A stretch of DNA of 62,112 nucleotides from Seminavis robusta. Taxonomy: Eukaryota > Bacillariophyta > Bacillariophyceae > Naviculales > Naviculaceae. The position numbers and the translations under genes were made by a program. Shown piece after piece: positions 9,827-22,100 of this stretch. How positions within the stretch are numbered: the first letter of the stretch is position 1; every line of letters starts with the position of its first letter. Where the stretch lies: positions 1 to 62,112 of the forward strand of contig CAICTM010000517.1 of the NCBI GenBank assembly GCA_903772945.1. The letters are read 5' to 3'. Below the pieces are notes generated by a model, which searched no databases, was not told where the DNA came from, and worked only from the letters and a program-made list of their open reading frames with translations.

Positions 9827-12800
9827 CTATCTCTTTACGCCATATCTCTCGTTGTATTTATCCAGCCTCCTGACGCGAAGAACTCCAAGGGGCACTCGGA
9901 CTGCAAACAGAAGCGCAGCCCCAAAGAGACCCTTCGTTATTGGTACTGCAACCTTGAATCCCTTTCCAACGACCGATGTACACAGTCCAGCCTGAAGGAA
10001 AAAACAGCATACAATGCCCTCAAGCAGATTCTTTTGCGCCAATCGACTCCGTTCTTCCGCCCTTTCTAGTTCAGACGCACGAACTCGCAGCTTGAAGTCT
10101 CCGCGCTCCAAACTTTGAATCACATCGCACAAAAACTGGTAAGCTCGGGAGAACAATGCACCAGAGAGGAACAAGCGATGGAGTGTTGCGGCCTTACCGT
10201 GTAACAATATCCTCCACTTTTGCAGTTCGACGAGGTTGTGTGATGAATTGATTCACATCTACCGGCCTGAGACCAACTCTCTTGCCTATACGGAGGAGTG
10301 TTGTCTTTATCGCACTTCCATCTTTCAAATCCAACAATTCCTTCAGATACGGGGCCATGATCTTTGTAAGATCATAATTGGGGTTAAGGGTCTTTCCGAT
10401 ACCGTCCAACGAAAAGAAAGCTCTGAAAACAAAAGTCCAAGTGGGCGGGAAGATGAACGGACTGTCTCTGTTCAAGGAAAGGAATTCTTCACCCAACTTC
10501 TTTCTACGTTCTCGATTGATACGTTTGCGCTCTTCTTCAGACAACTCGTTTTCCCATCCCTGATCTCTCTGTAAAGTCTCCTGAAATCGCTGGATAAAGT
10601 CATCTCCCACACGTTCCACTGCAATACGGTCTACATCTGCTCCTGTCCGCAACATTCCCAAGCGTTCCAATGCGTTGCACGCATCTTTCACGTCTGCATC
10701 ATAGTACACAGCGAAGAAGAAATCAACGAGCCCTTTCCGTTCCACCGGTCCAAACGAATCCATCATACTGGGAGATGCATGAGTAGCAATGTGTTAGCAG
10801 TATGCCGCCGTAGTGACAACACAAACGTTTCCTTCGGCTTACCCGAAGTCATAGAAGATAAGACGGGCATCGCCTTTCTCGTCCTTTTCCACCGCAACGT
10901 TGCCTGGGTGTGGGTCGCTATGCTGCATTGACGAGGAAGACGAACAAAGGTAACCCACGCACAACCGGAGTTAGGCTTTATTGAACCGTGTTCCATTTGT
11001 TTCCGCTCTTGGAGGTTTGATGAACTTACAAAGAATCCGTGTCGGCAGAGCTGCTCAAGGAAGGATTCAGCAGACTTGATACTAATATCGACTGGGTCAA
11101 GGCCTTCCGCCTGTATCTTTTCGACGTCTGTGATTTTGATGCCGGGTACATATTCCATGCAAAGGACTTTCTCTGTCGTGTACTGCTCGTATGTTTTAGG
11201 AACTCGAATGTGTTTGAATTTGTAAGAGTCGAAGTCCTTCCTTTAGGCCACCCAGACAAGATCAGGGTCAAGATTCTGGTTAGCACGCACACTAATGTGA
11301 GTGAGAATGTAACATCCGATGGTCACTTACTCGAATCGTTTAGCATTTTTCAATTCATTCTCATAGTCGATTTCCTCATACAGGAGCCTCTTGCTTTCCT
11401 CAAATACGCTGACCCAGTCTCGCTGCGTGTTACGATCAAGGAGGCCACCTTCTGATGAAAAGTCGAGGGCATCAGCAAACACCGCTACCTGCCGTAGTTG
11501 CCCAAGATCAACCTCAAAAAGCTCTCTAAGATACTGCCGTTGAACTTTCACAGCGAATACATCCTTGCCCTTTGTGGCCACATGAACTTGCCCAAGACTC
11601 GCAGCAGCAAGCGAGGTCCTGTTGAATGTGTCAAAGATTTCATCAATTGGTTTCCCGAGCTCCTCTTCTATAATCTGTACTGACAAGTCGCCCGAGAACG
11701 GGGGCACACTATCTTGAAGCAGCTTGAGCTCTTCAATGTACTCTTTGGGTACAATGTCGATTCTTGTGGAGAAAAGTTGCCCCACCTATTGTTTCCATAC
11801 GGGGGGTGGTGGTCACACATGAGCGATGAGACGAATTTCGTTGTGACATTATTCCAACACGCCGCAAAGTTGATTCTTACCTTGATGAAAGTGGGTCCAA
11901 GTTTGAGTAAGTTCTGCACTACCTCCGCCCCCAACTGGGACCTTTCGGCGCTGTGTCTTGCTTCATCCCATCGACCACTGCTGTAGTTTTTGGAAATTCG
12001 TCGATCTTTGAGGTAAAAAGAACTGAAGTAAGCCCAGATTTCGGCAGAGCGACGCAAAATGGCCCATTTGCGAGCAATGGGACCTTTGGCTGCGATTTCT
12101 CCTGTTCTTTTCCACCCTGCCTGCATGGTTTCAGCATCCTTCAAGTATTCTTCGTATCCTTCTTTCCTTTTTTTCTTAGGTGCACTCTTGATGACTGTAG
12201 CCAGACTTTTGAAGAGAGTCATGAGATAGACAGACGGTTCGGATGCCTTTCGTGCCCATCTCAAGCAAAGAGCAATAGAGTAGTAAACCGGTGCAACATT
12301 GAAGTTCCGGAGAATTTCTTTGGACCTCATTTTCCTCGTCTGAGCAAGTGTCGAGTTTTCTCCTGTGAGAATGAGCTTGTCCGGATCCTGCTTGGCACCG
12401 TTGACAAGCTGGTCAGATGCGATCATTTCCTCCGTAGTCTTTTCAAAGAGAGGGGCATCGGAGAAGGCCAGCTCTTCCAAGGGTCGCACAAAGCGTGCCT
12501 CTATTTCTGCGAGTTGTCTTTGCAATTCTCTCTGTTGTGCTTTTTGAACCTGTGCAGCAAGATCCGTGAGATAGGTTGACAGCTCGACTGCAGCATCTTC
12601 TGGCAATCTATCAAACTTGTCGTCCATTCCTTTTGTCAGGTTATTTAATATTTGTGTGGATCCGTCTGACACGCGCCGATCAATCTCTGCAATGAGTTCC
12701 ACGACATCGTCCACTGTTTTCTCTGCCAAGCTCTCTGAAGTTGATCGGCCATTCCTGTCATTTTGTCGCCTGCTCCCATTCGGTTCCGCGTGGCTCAGAC

Positions 12801-12963
12801 CTACAGAGACTTTTTCCTTCACATCCTTGGATGCCAATCGAGTCAGAGAGGATCTCTTCTCCAGTCCACCATGCGCAAGCTGATGAGGCACAAAACCAGC
12901 GCCGTGCCTAGGCGAAACAAGGAGGATCGAAGCCGGTAGCAAGCTAAGCACAACACCCTTCAT
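9827..12963 (-). CDS. Plastid-targeted ABC1/UbiB (ADCK/COQ8-like) atypical kinase
   Basis: There are six exons: 12963-11881, 11785-11331, 11240-11030, 10922-10843, 10767-10198 and 10112-9827. All introns are GT-AG, 75-107 nt long and phase-consistent, giving 894 aa. The ATG at 12963 opens a signal peptide ([17 protein letters not shown]) followed by HGAGFVP, a match to the ASAF-type diatom plastid presequence with Phe at +1. ABC1-family hallmarks appear in order: FIKVGQ (KxGQ motif, residues 360-364, split by intron 1), AAAS (about 421-424) in place of a glycine loop, FAVKVQR with the likely ATP lysine at about 441, HSDPHPGN (584-591), and the DFG metal motif (608-610, split by intron 4). The C-terminus has two hydrophobic segments. 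Plastid ABC1 kinases act in plastoglobule and prenylquinone metabolism (family knowledge). A long N-terminal region with coiled-coil potential precedes the kinase fold. Confidence 0.88.
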
Positions 12964-14127
12964 GGTTTCGACGAGATGGCGGTTTGGGTGACGACTGATG
13001 CCAACAATAGGGATCCGGGGCAGCACAAGCTATCGTCCATCCATGCAGAAAGAATGGTTTCACGGCTTCACAGTCTCGGCACGACGATGATGGAGGTGTG
13101 TCAGCCTCCACGTACTTCTTTTAGAAACCCCTCGTTTCCTCTTCAAGGCTTCAAGATGCCACGTCAAGCCGACAGAGTGATTAAAAGACAATTGGACCAA
13201 GAACAAGCCTGAGACTCTCTCGGATGGTAAGCCGTAACCCAGCAGAAAGGCTTGAAACCTTCTTCATTCACCTTCTTCAGGCCGGAGTCTCCGGCGCTGG
13301 CGATTGTCGTCCAAACCGTAGCAGCTACTAGAGTATCGTAGCACGGCACCGGACCGGTACCTAGAGCTTAGTTTAGAGGATGAAGTCGAAGCTAATAGAA
13401 AGAAAAAGCCATCTGATGGATAGTACAGAAGGATACCAGAGGACGGAACCTTAGAGGACTTGGTCAGATCAGGGCAGGGACTCCTACGGTACGGTACGGT
13501 AACTATGGCGGGGGACCAATTCTTGGTGACAAACCCACTGGGGGAGAAATAATTCTGTGGGCAGTCTGGTTTTTCCCCTTCAGAGTGCTTTCAAAAGTTA
13601 TTCCCGTCGAAGCGTTCTAGTATGTATCTCACCCTAATTCTTGCGCTGGTGTCTAGCCAGTGGATTGATTCGCCATTTCAATTCTGCGTATTCGTACTAC
13701 GGTGTAGAGTATTGCTTTTGGGCGGGGTCCCCGGTGATATCGATACTAAGCTTTTGAACTGTGAGGAATCGAATCATTCGATTTTATTCCACTTTTCTTT
13801 GCCTCGGAGGCTGAAGAACCACCCGACAGCACGTGGCATTACTAGTTCTAGTCAGGCTATCTTTATTGTTACAATAGCTGTTGCAATGCAACGCAGCAGC
13901 CTTCACGGCCTACAACCACAAATGTAAATTAAAGGCTGCGGCTCTCATTATCTAGACTACTGGGGTTGTCTCATTTTAAAAGCTTGCTACGAGACACTGC
14001 ACCAGCACACCAGCCAGCTACCCCGAGCAAATAAACAATGTAGAATGGTCTCTTTTTTATTGACGGCTTATTAATTAAGTGACTACAACAACACAACAAA
14101 AGGAAGGATCCTTTACCGAAGTATTGC
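12964..14127. other. Intergenic region with no supported gene
   Basis: This contains the upstream region of the ABC1 kinase gene and the 3' flank of the V-ATPase accessory gene. Short frames here are chance or antisense. A short TACGG/ACGGT repeat lies at about 13495-13512. Confidence 0.5.
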
Positions 14128-15051
14128 TCATGCTTCACGTCCAACCGGAGGCATTTTCTTTACATAGACGTCTTGGCCAGCAATCATTCCCATACAGGAT
14201 ACTCCAGTGAATGCAATGACAATAAACAGCAGGGTAAAAAGGAGTCCTGCCAAAATGTTGGGTGTCATACTCACATAGTAGACTCCAGTCATGTCATCCC
14301 CTCCATTGTTATTTTGGTTGTTTTCTCCGTCTTGGTCCTGGTCTTCCAAACGACGACCGTGACGAGAGACGGTGCGTCCATTTTCTTTCATGATGGAAAG
14401 CCGACGGTTGTGTTCCATAAGACGCTCATGCTTGACTTCCTCGTGAGATCGCACTGCTGTGAGGACCACATTGGCAATGGAGTCGTGATCAATAGTCTTT
14501 TCAACGGCCGCATCCACGGTGGCAGGATCGGCACGAGCACCAATATTGACAATCAAGACATTGGCATCCAACATTTGTTGCTGACGCTTGTGTGAATACT
14601 TTTGTGCCTTGGACAACGCGCCGTTGTTTCCGACTTCCATTTCGGCAGTTTTGGGTGACGAGGATAGTCGAACATCGAGCTCGCCAAGGGAAACGGACAT
14701 GACTTTGGAGCTGCCAGCACGAGCGGCGTCGCGTTGCACCGTGTCGGGGCTCTCTAGGCCAGTGACATGATGATGAATGGCATTGGCATTGAGGTATTTC
14801 TGTTGGACATTGGGGAGACCACCGGCAGATGCCATGGTCGACAAAGATTCGGATCCATCAGCGCCTCTTCCCCAGACAAAGATCACCGACGACTCAGACG
14901 AGTCATGGAGAACGTCGGAAAACAGACTGTGAGCCTTCAATGCTTTGGATGTTCGTACTGGGCCTTCTGTACTACCGTTCTTCTGCCATACTACAGCTGG
15001 TGCTGCCAAAGCTGAACCAAGGATCGTCAAGAATGTTACAGCCTTCATCAT
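14128..15051 (-). CDS. Type I membrane protein, probable V-ATPase accessory subunit (Ac45/Voa1-like)
   Basis: A single exon runs from ATG at 15051 (MMKAVTFLTILGSALAAPAV) to TGA at 14128-14130, 307 aa. A clear signal peptide covers about residues 1-17. The lumenal part has a strand/helix pattern including SVIFVWGRGADGSES and MLDANVLIVNIGA. An acidic/Asn-rich hinge (EDQDQDGENNQNNNGGDD) precedes a single C-terminal TM, LAGLLFTLLFIVIAFTGVSC, and a short basic tail ending in VYVKKMPPVGREA. The sequence VYYVSMTPNILAGLL before the TM fits the C-terminal pattern of the ATP6AP1/Big1/Voa1 family, which helps V-ATPase Vo assembly in the ER and Golgi. Assignment rests mainly on this C-terminus and the topology. 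An unrelated type I protein is possible. Confidence 0.5.
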   Translation of the reverse strand: MMKAVTFLTILGSALAAPAVVWQKNGSTEGPVRTSKALKAHSLFSDVLHDSSESSVIFVWGRGADGSESLSTMASAGGLPNVQQKYLNANAIHHHVTGLESPDTVQRDAARAGSSKVMSVSLGELDVRLSSSPKTAEMEVGNNGALSKAQKYSHKRQQQMLDANVLIVNIGARADPATVDAAVEKTIDHDSIANVVLTAVRSHEEVKHERLMEHNRRLSIMKENGRTVSRHGRRLEDQDQDGENNQNNNGGDDMTGVYYVSMTPNILAGLLFTLLFIVIAFTGVSCMGMIAGQDVYVKKMPPVGREA

Positions 15052-15379
15052 GGTCAACAGTATGGTTAGTCAAAATGGAAAAAGCGTATCGCAAAGATCA
15101 GCGCACGGCAGCTACCAGCGACACCAACTGCCGACGCGGCCAACGCGGCGGTTAAATGGCCAATGCGTTAGAACACTGAGGACTGACCTGACTTGTCAGT
15201 TCCTCCATTAGGGACTGAGATACTAGAAGTGGTCCGAGCTTTTGTCTTCCGCTCCTTGCTGTCCATCGACGCTCGAGTTTACGACAACCATCTCCCACCA
15301 CCGTATAACACTCACGGTAAAAGCTGCCAGTAACAGATTCGATTCAATATACAGTACAGTAATAGAATAGATAGTAGCA
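15052..15379. promoter_or_regulatory. Shared upstream region of a divergent gene pair (Ac45-like / BUD31)
   Basis: Only 328 bp separate the two start codons, so both promoters must lie here or inside the genes. No canonical TATA box stands out. The pair is oriented outward. Confidence 0.5.
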
Positions 15380-16310
15380 ATGCCGCTATCTCACAAACTG
15401 AGCAAGAAACGAAAGCCCCCTCCAGGCTTTGACTATGTGGAACCTGTGTTGGAGGCTTTGGAGAATGAGTTACGAGACAAGACGAAAGAAACCAACATGA
15501 AAAAGCGCAAAACAGAAGCCATGTGGCCCGTGCATCAAATCAACTGGCAAAAGAGTCGCTATGTCTACGACATGTTTTACACCCACAAGAAAATATCTCG
15601 AAAAGTCTACGATTACTGCATTGACCAAAAACTGATCGATGCCGGGCTCATTGCCAAGTGGAAAAAGCCGGGATACGAACGGCTCTGCAGCGTCTATACA
15701 ATCAACCCCACCAATTACAAGTTCGGCACTACCTCCATCTGCCGCGTTCCTCTCTGGGACAGATCCGGGGATCAGAAGCTGGCCCAAGATCCAACAGTAA
15801 GTGCTTGTACATTTATTTATGCCATATTTTGGTATCACTCAGTTAGTTGGGTTCATATACCACTAACAACTAACACAGTTGTTATTTTATTCGTTTGCTG
15901 TCTTCTTTTTCCTGGTTGCCCAGACTGGCTGTCTCGGGTGTGCGTCAGGGAAAGGAGCTGGTCCAAGAAATATTTTTGGGAACAAATACGGACAAAATTT
16001 AGCCGCCGTCCAAATAGCGAGGGAACGGCGTGCCGAGGAAAAGCAAAGATTAGACGAGGAACGAGCCAAGAAGAAACAAGAATTAGAAGCTCAAAAACAA
16101 CAACCAAACGATGATGAAAGCGAAGGAGATGCAGAAACAGATGATGACACGGATGACGAGGACGATTATGGGCCAACCCCGGCGGCTGGGGTATGGGCTG
16201 GAAGCCAAAAGCTCCAAGCAGAGACGGAAGCAATCGAGGATGGGGATGCTGCGGAAGGAGACGCAGAGGATGACGAAGAAAGAGCAGCCAAGAAACTGCG
16301 AAGTGAATGA
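15380..16310 (+). CDS. BUD31: BUD31/G10 pre-mRNA splicing factor with acidic C-terminal extension
   Basis: There are two exons, 15380-15796 and 15924-16310, separated by a 127-nt GT-AG phase-0 intron, giving 267 aa. The family core is clear: KRKPPPGFDYVEPVLEALE at the N-terminus, then MWPVHQINWQKSRYVYDMFY, ISRKVYDYCI, LIAKWKKPGYERLC, FGTTSICRVP and GCLGC. BUD31 is a small spliceosomal protein (NTC-related, Bact complex) that normally ends soon after its last cysteines at about 144-157 aa. Here several family cysteines are absent: LCSVYTI where LCCLRC is usual, TSIC where NCIC is usual, and DPTTGCLGC where a CxxCGCxGC cluster is usual. About 110 extra residues follow, first a basic/charged helix (IARERRAEEKQRLDEERAKK), then a strongly acidic Glu/Asp tail. 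The extension begins in the well-conserved-looking segment GAGPRNIFGNKYGQN. Confidence 0.88.
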
Positions 16311-17049
16311 ATTGATTTCGACAATTTACTTGAAATTCCACAATTTACTTGCAACAAGTACCTCTGTCAGGTGGTATCCTCATTCTTCCCTGACACCATC
16401 TGTCCGATCGAACAGTTTGCGTCAGGCTAGCTTGTATGCTATTAGTTTTAAGATAGTTGCCTATCCTCGGTTTGCTAATATTGCTGGCAGAGATCATGGT
16501 CGGAAAGCTCCTGGTATGGTCTGTTTGCTTGCCATCGATTGAATTGTTCTGTCCGTAGCGATGATGCGTGGAACTGTACAGTAGCATCTTCGCATTCTTC
16601 ACGCAGTAGTCGAACTATTGCCTCGACTTTTTTGTTAGAATCGAATCTGAGCACAGTAGAGTAGCAGAGCTCACCTCTCAGATCTTTACGATGTTAAAAA
16701 GTCTATTTGTAAGCGTCATTGGAAGCAAGGCTGAACGGCTGATTCCTCTTCATGGTACGGTCGGTGAGATGACGATACTAGTACTAGTAGGTCTTATCAA
16801 CCGGACTGTTGCGTTGCCAAGCGCAACCACTAGTTCGAGTCCATGTTTGGCGCATTGCCATGAACGTCGAAAATTCTTTCTCAAATCGATGCTCTTTTAT
16901 GCAAATCAATTGTCGGTGCTGTTTGCTGCCAGATGAGCATCACTGCCTCCGAATAGAGTGCTCAACACGTAACTAAAAAAACGAGCAGAGAGCACGTTAG
17001 CAGGTTTTGCTGTGGACAATCAGTGCTAGCCTTTCAAACCAGCCATCAC
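16311..17049. other. Convergent intergenic region, no supported gene
   Basis: This is the 3' flank of BUD31 and of the TBC gene. A frame at 16691-16936 (81 codons, ATG start) resembles nothing and is probably chance. TAGTACTAGTAG occurs near 16780. Confidence 0.5.
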
Positions 17050-18867
17050 TTACGCCTGGCTGAGAAGCATCTCAACTTCCGTGTCGCCCCAGTCTTCAGT
17101 CGGTATACCCTGGAACAACGTAAGGAATACATTAATTTGGTGATACCGTACCGACATTTCGTTGCGCAGTTCATCCTCATTGTGGTTCTTACCTGCATGA
17201 ATCCAAACAGCTCGTCAAACGTCATGGTCTGTAATCGACTACTGAACTGACACAGAAACGCCGCGCAGACGTAGACATGAAAGTCCTCAAAGCCATCCTC
17301 TTCACTAATGTATGTGTCCCACAGTCGAATGACACATTTGAGGTTGAATTCACGTAACAACAAGCAGTTCATCCATTTGAAAGCGAATTGCATGAATTCA
17401 ATTCCCGTGTCACGAAGATGAGCACATAGATCGGCATCGATTCGGTTTACCAACTCTTCCAGTCGCAGCACCATGCGCTGCACACCAGGTTGATCTGATG
17501 TGTAATGATCCTGGATCCCAGCCAACAAGTTTGTCAATGACCAATAGACATCTGCTTCAACCTACAGTGACAAGAAGAAGACAAGCAATTCAGAGGACAT
17601 GCATATGAGGCTGGGGACGACGATTCCCGTGTACTAGCAAGTCGGTTCACGAGAGCACGACCATGATGCTTCTTAGGTGCCTACCTTTTGAAGTTGTTCA
17701 TCTGTGACTGTGTCCATTATTGTTCCCTCCAACACAGCAGTGTAATCAATGTTATCTTTGCTGTCAGATTTGCTTGCTACTTCTTGGTTGTTGTTGTTGT
17801 CAACAGCTTTGTGATTGTTGTTGTCTGTGGACGGGTCGTAGTCGTCCATTGTGAGGTATGTGACAATCAAGGGCATAGCCAGGTCATTGATGCCTTGAAC
17901 GTAGCTGGATGCCGGATGCCTCATGGCCCAAATGTAGAGTATTCTCGTCAAGAGACTCTTGATGCGTTCATTTCGGAACAGCTTAACGGTGGGAGCCGTT
18001 CTTGGCACATCCACCAGTACTTGCCGTAATACTTCTTGCTCTTGCATGGTTCGGCTATTGTCGTCAATGTCATAGTGTTGTGCCACAGCATCTAGATATT
18101 CGGCTCTCTTTTTCTGCAGTGTATGTTGTCGACGAGAAGCATTGGTAGGAAGATACCCCAGCAGGATTTTCCAGGATTGAGGGCGGAAGTGTGGCTGCAG
18201 TAATCAGTACAATTAGAGAAAGGAGGGTGGATGGTAAGATGCAGCTAGCTAGGTTGTCAAACCAAAGTATCTCTCCAGGATATGCCTGGATTTAGTGATA
18301 ACCTACCGGAATTCCATTCCAAGCAACCGATTTAAGATCGTTCATGGAAATCACGTTGGCAGCATAGATCTTTTCGAATTGGGTTTCTCGATATGTCTTG
18401 GGCCTACTAGATTTCTCTCCATGCAGATTGTCGGTTGATTTGGGGACCACAGTGGAGGACCTTTTCAGTGTGGCTGTGCCTTCGTCTTGCGAGCTGCGTG
18501 GCTGTTGTGGCTCGCTGGATTGCCGACTAAGAGGAGCCGTGGGTGGTGGTGGTGGTGGTACGGCACTTCTATGATTCTTCAACGGAGTCGAGCTGCTGGA
18601 CAACGGCGGCATGGAGGCTCTCGACGAAACCGAGCTATTGGCTGCAAAGGATGTCACGCTGTCGCTGATGGATTCTTGAGTGCTGTCTGGAGACGTCGCA
18701 GGGTCCAGCTGGTCTTTGCCGGGTTGCTGGGTAGCATCATTAGGAAGGGAAGACTGAGACTGTTCTTGGTCATCCGGATCCAAATCTTCGGCATCGCTAT
18801 CTTCAGATAACTCAGCTCGCAGAGACCGCCTCAGAAATCCTGGAAGTCCTCTAGAAGCAGAAGCCAT
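17050..18867 (-). CDS. TBC-domain Rab GTPase-activating protein, TBC1D22-like
   Basis: There are four exons: 18867-18307, 18194-17685, 17561-17193 and 17109-17050. All splice sites are GT-AG and phase 0, giving 499 aa. Residues 1-150 are disordered: acidic, Ser/Pro-rich, with PPPPPP. The TBC domain starts at about 160 (LKSVAWNGIP, then PHFRPQSWKILLGYLP). It keeps both catalytic fingers: Arg in VLVDVPRTAP and Gln in SYVQGINDL. It continues with VYWSLTNLLAGIQDHY, HLRDTGIEFMQFAFKWMNCL and FNLKCVIRLWDTYI. The C-terminus, GIPTEDWGDTEVEMLLSQA, matches the end of TBC1D22 proteins, which act at the Golgi. A low-complexity Asp/Asn insert (DPSTDNNNHKAVDNNNN) interrupts the domain at about residue 280. 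It is divergent with the large WD40 gene next door. Confidence 0.88.
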
Positions 18868-19174
18868 TGCTATCGTTACTTGATCTTTGGTTATGTTCCT
18901 ATCGTCCTACACCAGGAGTGGCATTTGCGTGCAAGCCCTTCGCAATTGAGGGCAGGAAAAGGATGATAGATTGGCGGCGAGGTAGTGTTTCTTTTGCAAT
19001 GGGTGGAATGAGAAGAAAGACTTATAAGATCATTCTGTTAAATCTATCTTCATGCAAAGCGTTATTGTGCATCAAATCTCACTCGATCTGTTCGATCCAA
19101 CATGCAAACAACAACATACTAGTATATCATGCAGGTGATACCGATAAGCTAGTAGATAAACAAAGGAAGAGATC
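18868..19174. promoter_or_regulatory. Shared upstream region of a divergent gene pair (TBC GAP / WD40-ConA protein)
   Basis: The two ATGs are 307 bp apart. There is no distinct core-promoter motif beyond AT-rich stretches. Both genes have likely roles in membrane traffic, so co-expression is possible but only inferred. Confidence 0.45.
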
Positions 19175-22100
19175 ATGAAGTCGGGTGCTGGCGGCGAGGG
19201 AAGCAGTAGCAAAAAGACTGCACCCAAGAGTCGCGATAAGGGAAAGTCGAGCAGTGGAACTCGTCGAAAAACCTCCGATGGACCTCCCTCCAGTCGAAGC
19301 AAGGAGACGACCTCGTTGAGTGCGCTCAAGACATCAGGGAGAAGAAGTAGCAAGACTGGAGACGAAACTGCCAGTGCCTTCTCGGGGGGATCAGGTGGTT
19401 CCAAGAATCGCAAAGGGGCAGCTGCAGCGAGTAATACAAGAACAAGAAGTCCTCCCCGAGATGCCGACGAAGGGAATGTTGCCAGTGGTTCATTGAAAAA
19501 GAAAGGATCCACAGCCGGTCGCCGGAAAAGTGGAAATGACGGGGGCTTCACTCCAGATGCAACTTCCATGTGGGATGCTCCTTCGTTCTTTGGATCGTCA
19601 ACGAAAAATGAACCCTCATCATTTGCAGCTTCGGCCTTTGACACTCCTGGTGGTGGTGGTGGTTGTGGTGGTGGTGGAGGTAGCACTGGAGACCTCAACG
19701 ATGCTGCCTTTGCAGATAGTACCTTCTTCTCGCCTGCTGCTTTTGGGGATGACACGGCTAGAAAAACAGACAAAAAGTCCCTTGCAGACTTTGATCCTCA
19801 AAATACCTTTTCAAGTGATAGTGCTTTTGGGAGTGCTTCCTCACACCGGTCCTCGTTGGACATGACACCCATCAAAGATCCACCAAGACGTAAGGTGGGA
19901 AAACTATCCTTGGTCAAAAGGACAGTTTTTCCTCAACACTTTGCTTGTCAGCCAGTGATGAACCCAGCAAATGGCAACATGATCTTTTGCACGTCTAGAG
20001 ATGGAGAAATGTTGCTCGTAGAGGTTGACCCGTCCAGGAATTATGTGCAGGTCCTATCCAGCCCTATTCTTACACCAGAACTACATCGCAAAGTCACCAA
20101 CAAGTACAGCCGTTCGGCATATGGGATCGATAATGTGTTGAAGCTTTGTGTGGGCATGCATCAGTCTCATGGTCAACCAAGAGTCCGTATTGTGGCAGTC
20201 ATCGATCTGGTGAGTTCGGTCTGTTCGGTACCAGAGCGTAGTCTCGTGTGGCGGGGTATGCATCCATCCTCACAACGTTTCTCCTGCAACTCCCCAGCTG
20301 GTTTTGGACTCCAAGCATATCCTCAGAGCCATTGCTGTTTGGCAATGGGGATATGGCACGAGTCAGCCAGTGGCGCTTCAGTTCTTGTTGTCGCCTCCTT
20401 CCGGAACCGATTATGTACGTACTAGAACTTGAATATCTTGTTTTTCATTATGTCTGCAGAGGCCGAACGAACAAACGAACAAACGAACGAATCAATCAAC
20501 TTGCGTCTTCACTCACCTTGAGACACTGCGACTGCTTGACTGTACTGAAAGGCGTACGATCCCGAGTCAATCCTGGCTGCTGACAACTTGGTTTTTGTAG
20601 CTGGTGCATCAGCCAAAGGACCATGTGTCTTCATGTGCAAGCCGTCGGTACGAGAGTCTTGGTCTGCCAATTTCTTGGGGCCATCGGGAAAAATTACCTC
20701 CATGGCTGTGACATCAAATCCAAAGAGAAAGCACCCGTATCTAGCCGTTGGTATGGCAGATGGAAGTCTTAGTGTCTGGAGCTATGCTGTGGCTTTGCGA
20801 CAGGCAGCTTCCAAAAAGAACGAGCCGTTTCGACGTCTTTTGTACCCTCTCTGTCGCCTGGATGCATTGTGGGTGTTGAAAGGCTTGCAACCAACCAATT
20901 TTGCCGAAGAGAAGAGACCAAAGGGAGATGGTACGTCCTTTGAGTTAGCGTTCTCTCTTTTGCGAATGAAAGGCTGACAGTGATTCGTTCCTACGACCGA
21001 CTTAATTTTTGTTGTTGCATGTTTGAAGTAGCGGAACAACAGGTTGATGCAGGAATCTGCACAAGCCTGCAATGGCTGCCCCCGCAACCTGCATGTTCAT
21101 CACTCCTACTCCTTGCCGCTGGATTTCAGGGCGGTTTTGCTGTCTTTCACGTTGCGCTCCCTCTTGTGGCGGACGAGAAGACAGGCAAATTCTCTCCATC
21201 TGCAAACCCGCAGATGCAATCGACACAACTTGCTGCAACACCGCAAATCCACCCTTTCTCAGCTGTCCGGTTGTCCACGCAACAACAGGACCTCTACGTT
21301 TCCTGGGTAAGCTTTGGGCCACACAACAATCCATGCCTGTCCTTGTTGATGCACAAGAGAAGCGCAGACGACGAACCGGGTAGGATAGTTCTTGGTGCTA
21401 TCAACGTGACGGAGTATCGAAAAGGAAGCAAACCAAAGGAGAGCCTTGCGTCGTTCAAGATGCTTGCAACCATGGCATGGCGTTCCAAATCAAAGGCCTT
21501 TCCAAGCGGGCTGCTTCCTAGTGGCAATGACGTGCTTTACCATAGCGCTGCAGGTGTGGCAGAGTTACACCCATCCTTCTCGAGTTCCATCAGCGATCCA
21601 ACTGTACAAAGTTTGAAACACCCAGTTTTTTCGCACCCACCTGGTGTGGATTCAATGGGCGAAGTGCTGGGCACAGACACGACAAGCGACAAGGAAGGGG
21701 TGCTACATGTATTTTCTGTAAACCAGTCCGATTGGGTTGAAAGTGACAGCGACGAGCAACCAAAGACTCTGCACTGGTCGAGGCCGGCTCGCCGCCATTG
21801 GCTTTGTAGGACATTGTGTGGCGATCGAAAGGAAACTCAGCCGGACGAAGAAGCCAACCAGTTCGACGACGATGAAGAACACGCAGTTGGGGGTGGAGTT
21901 TCAAGCGTAATTTGTGAGTTGGAAAGCAAAGCCCTGTCCGGCCTCTCGCCATGTCGAATCGTACGATGTCGTGGCACTGCTGTCGTGGCAGTCCCTTTCC
22001 GCCCCGCCTTGGGCCACCACGTTGCTACTGGCCCCTTGTCCAATTTGTCCTCAGATTGTGTGTCGATTGCACTGGTAGAGGAGGCCAAGGCTGGCCCCGC

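Noticed and set aside
10113..10197. Apparent loss of the ABC1 kinase C-terminus at the stop near 10194
   Set aside because: An 85-nt GT-AG intron restores the frame and leads into a typical hydrophobic C-terminus.
13164..13349. Short minus frame upstream of the ABC1 kinase
   Set aside because: 60 codons, no similarity, in the probable promoter region.
19072..19773. 233-codon Pro/Leu-rich minus frame
   Set aside because: Antisense to the Ser/Gly-rich first exon of the WD40-ConA gene and overlaps its promoter.
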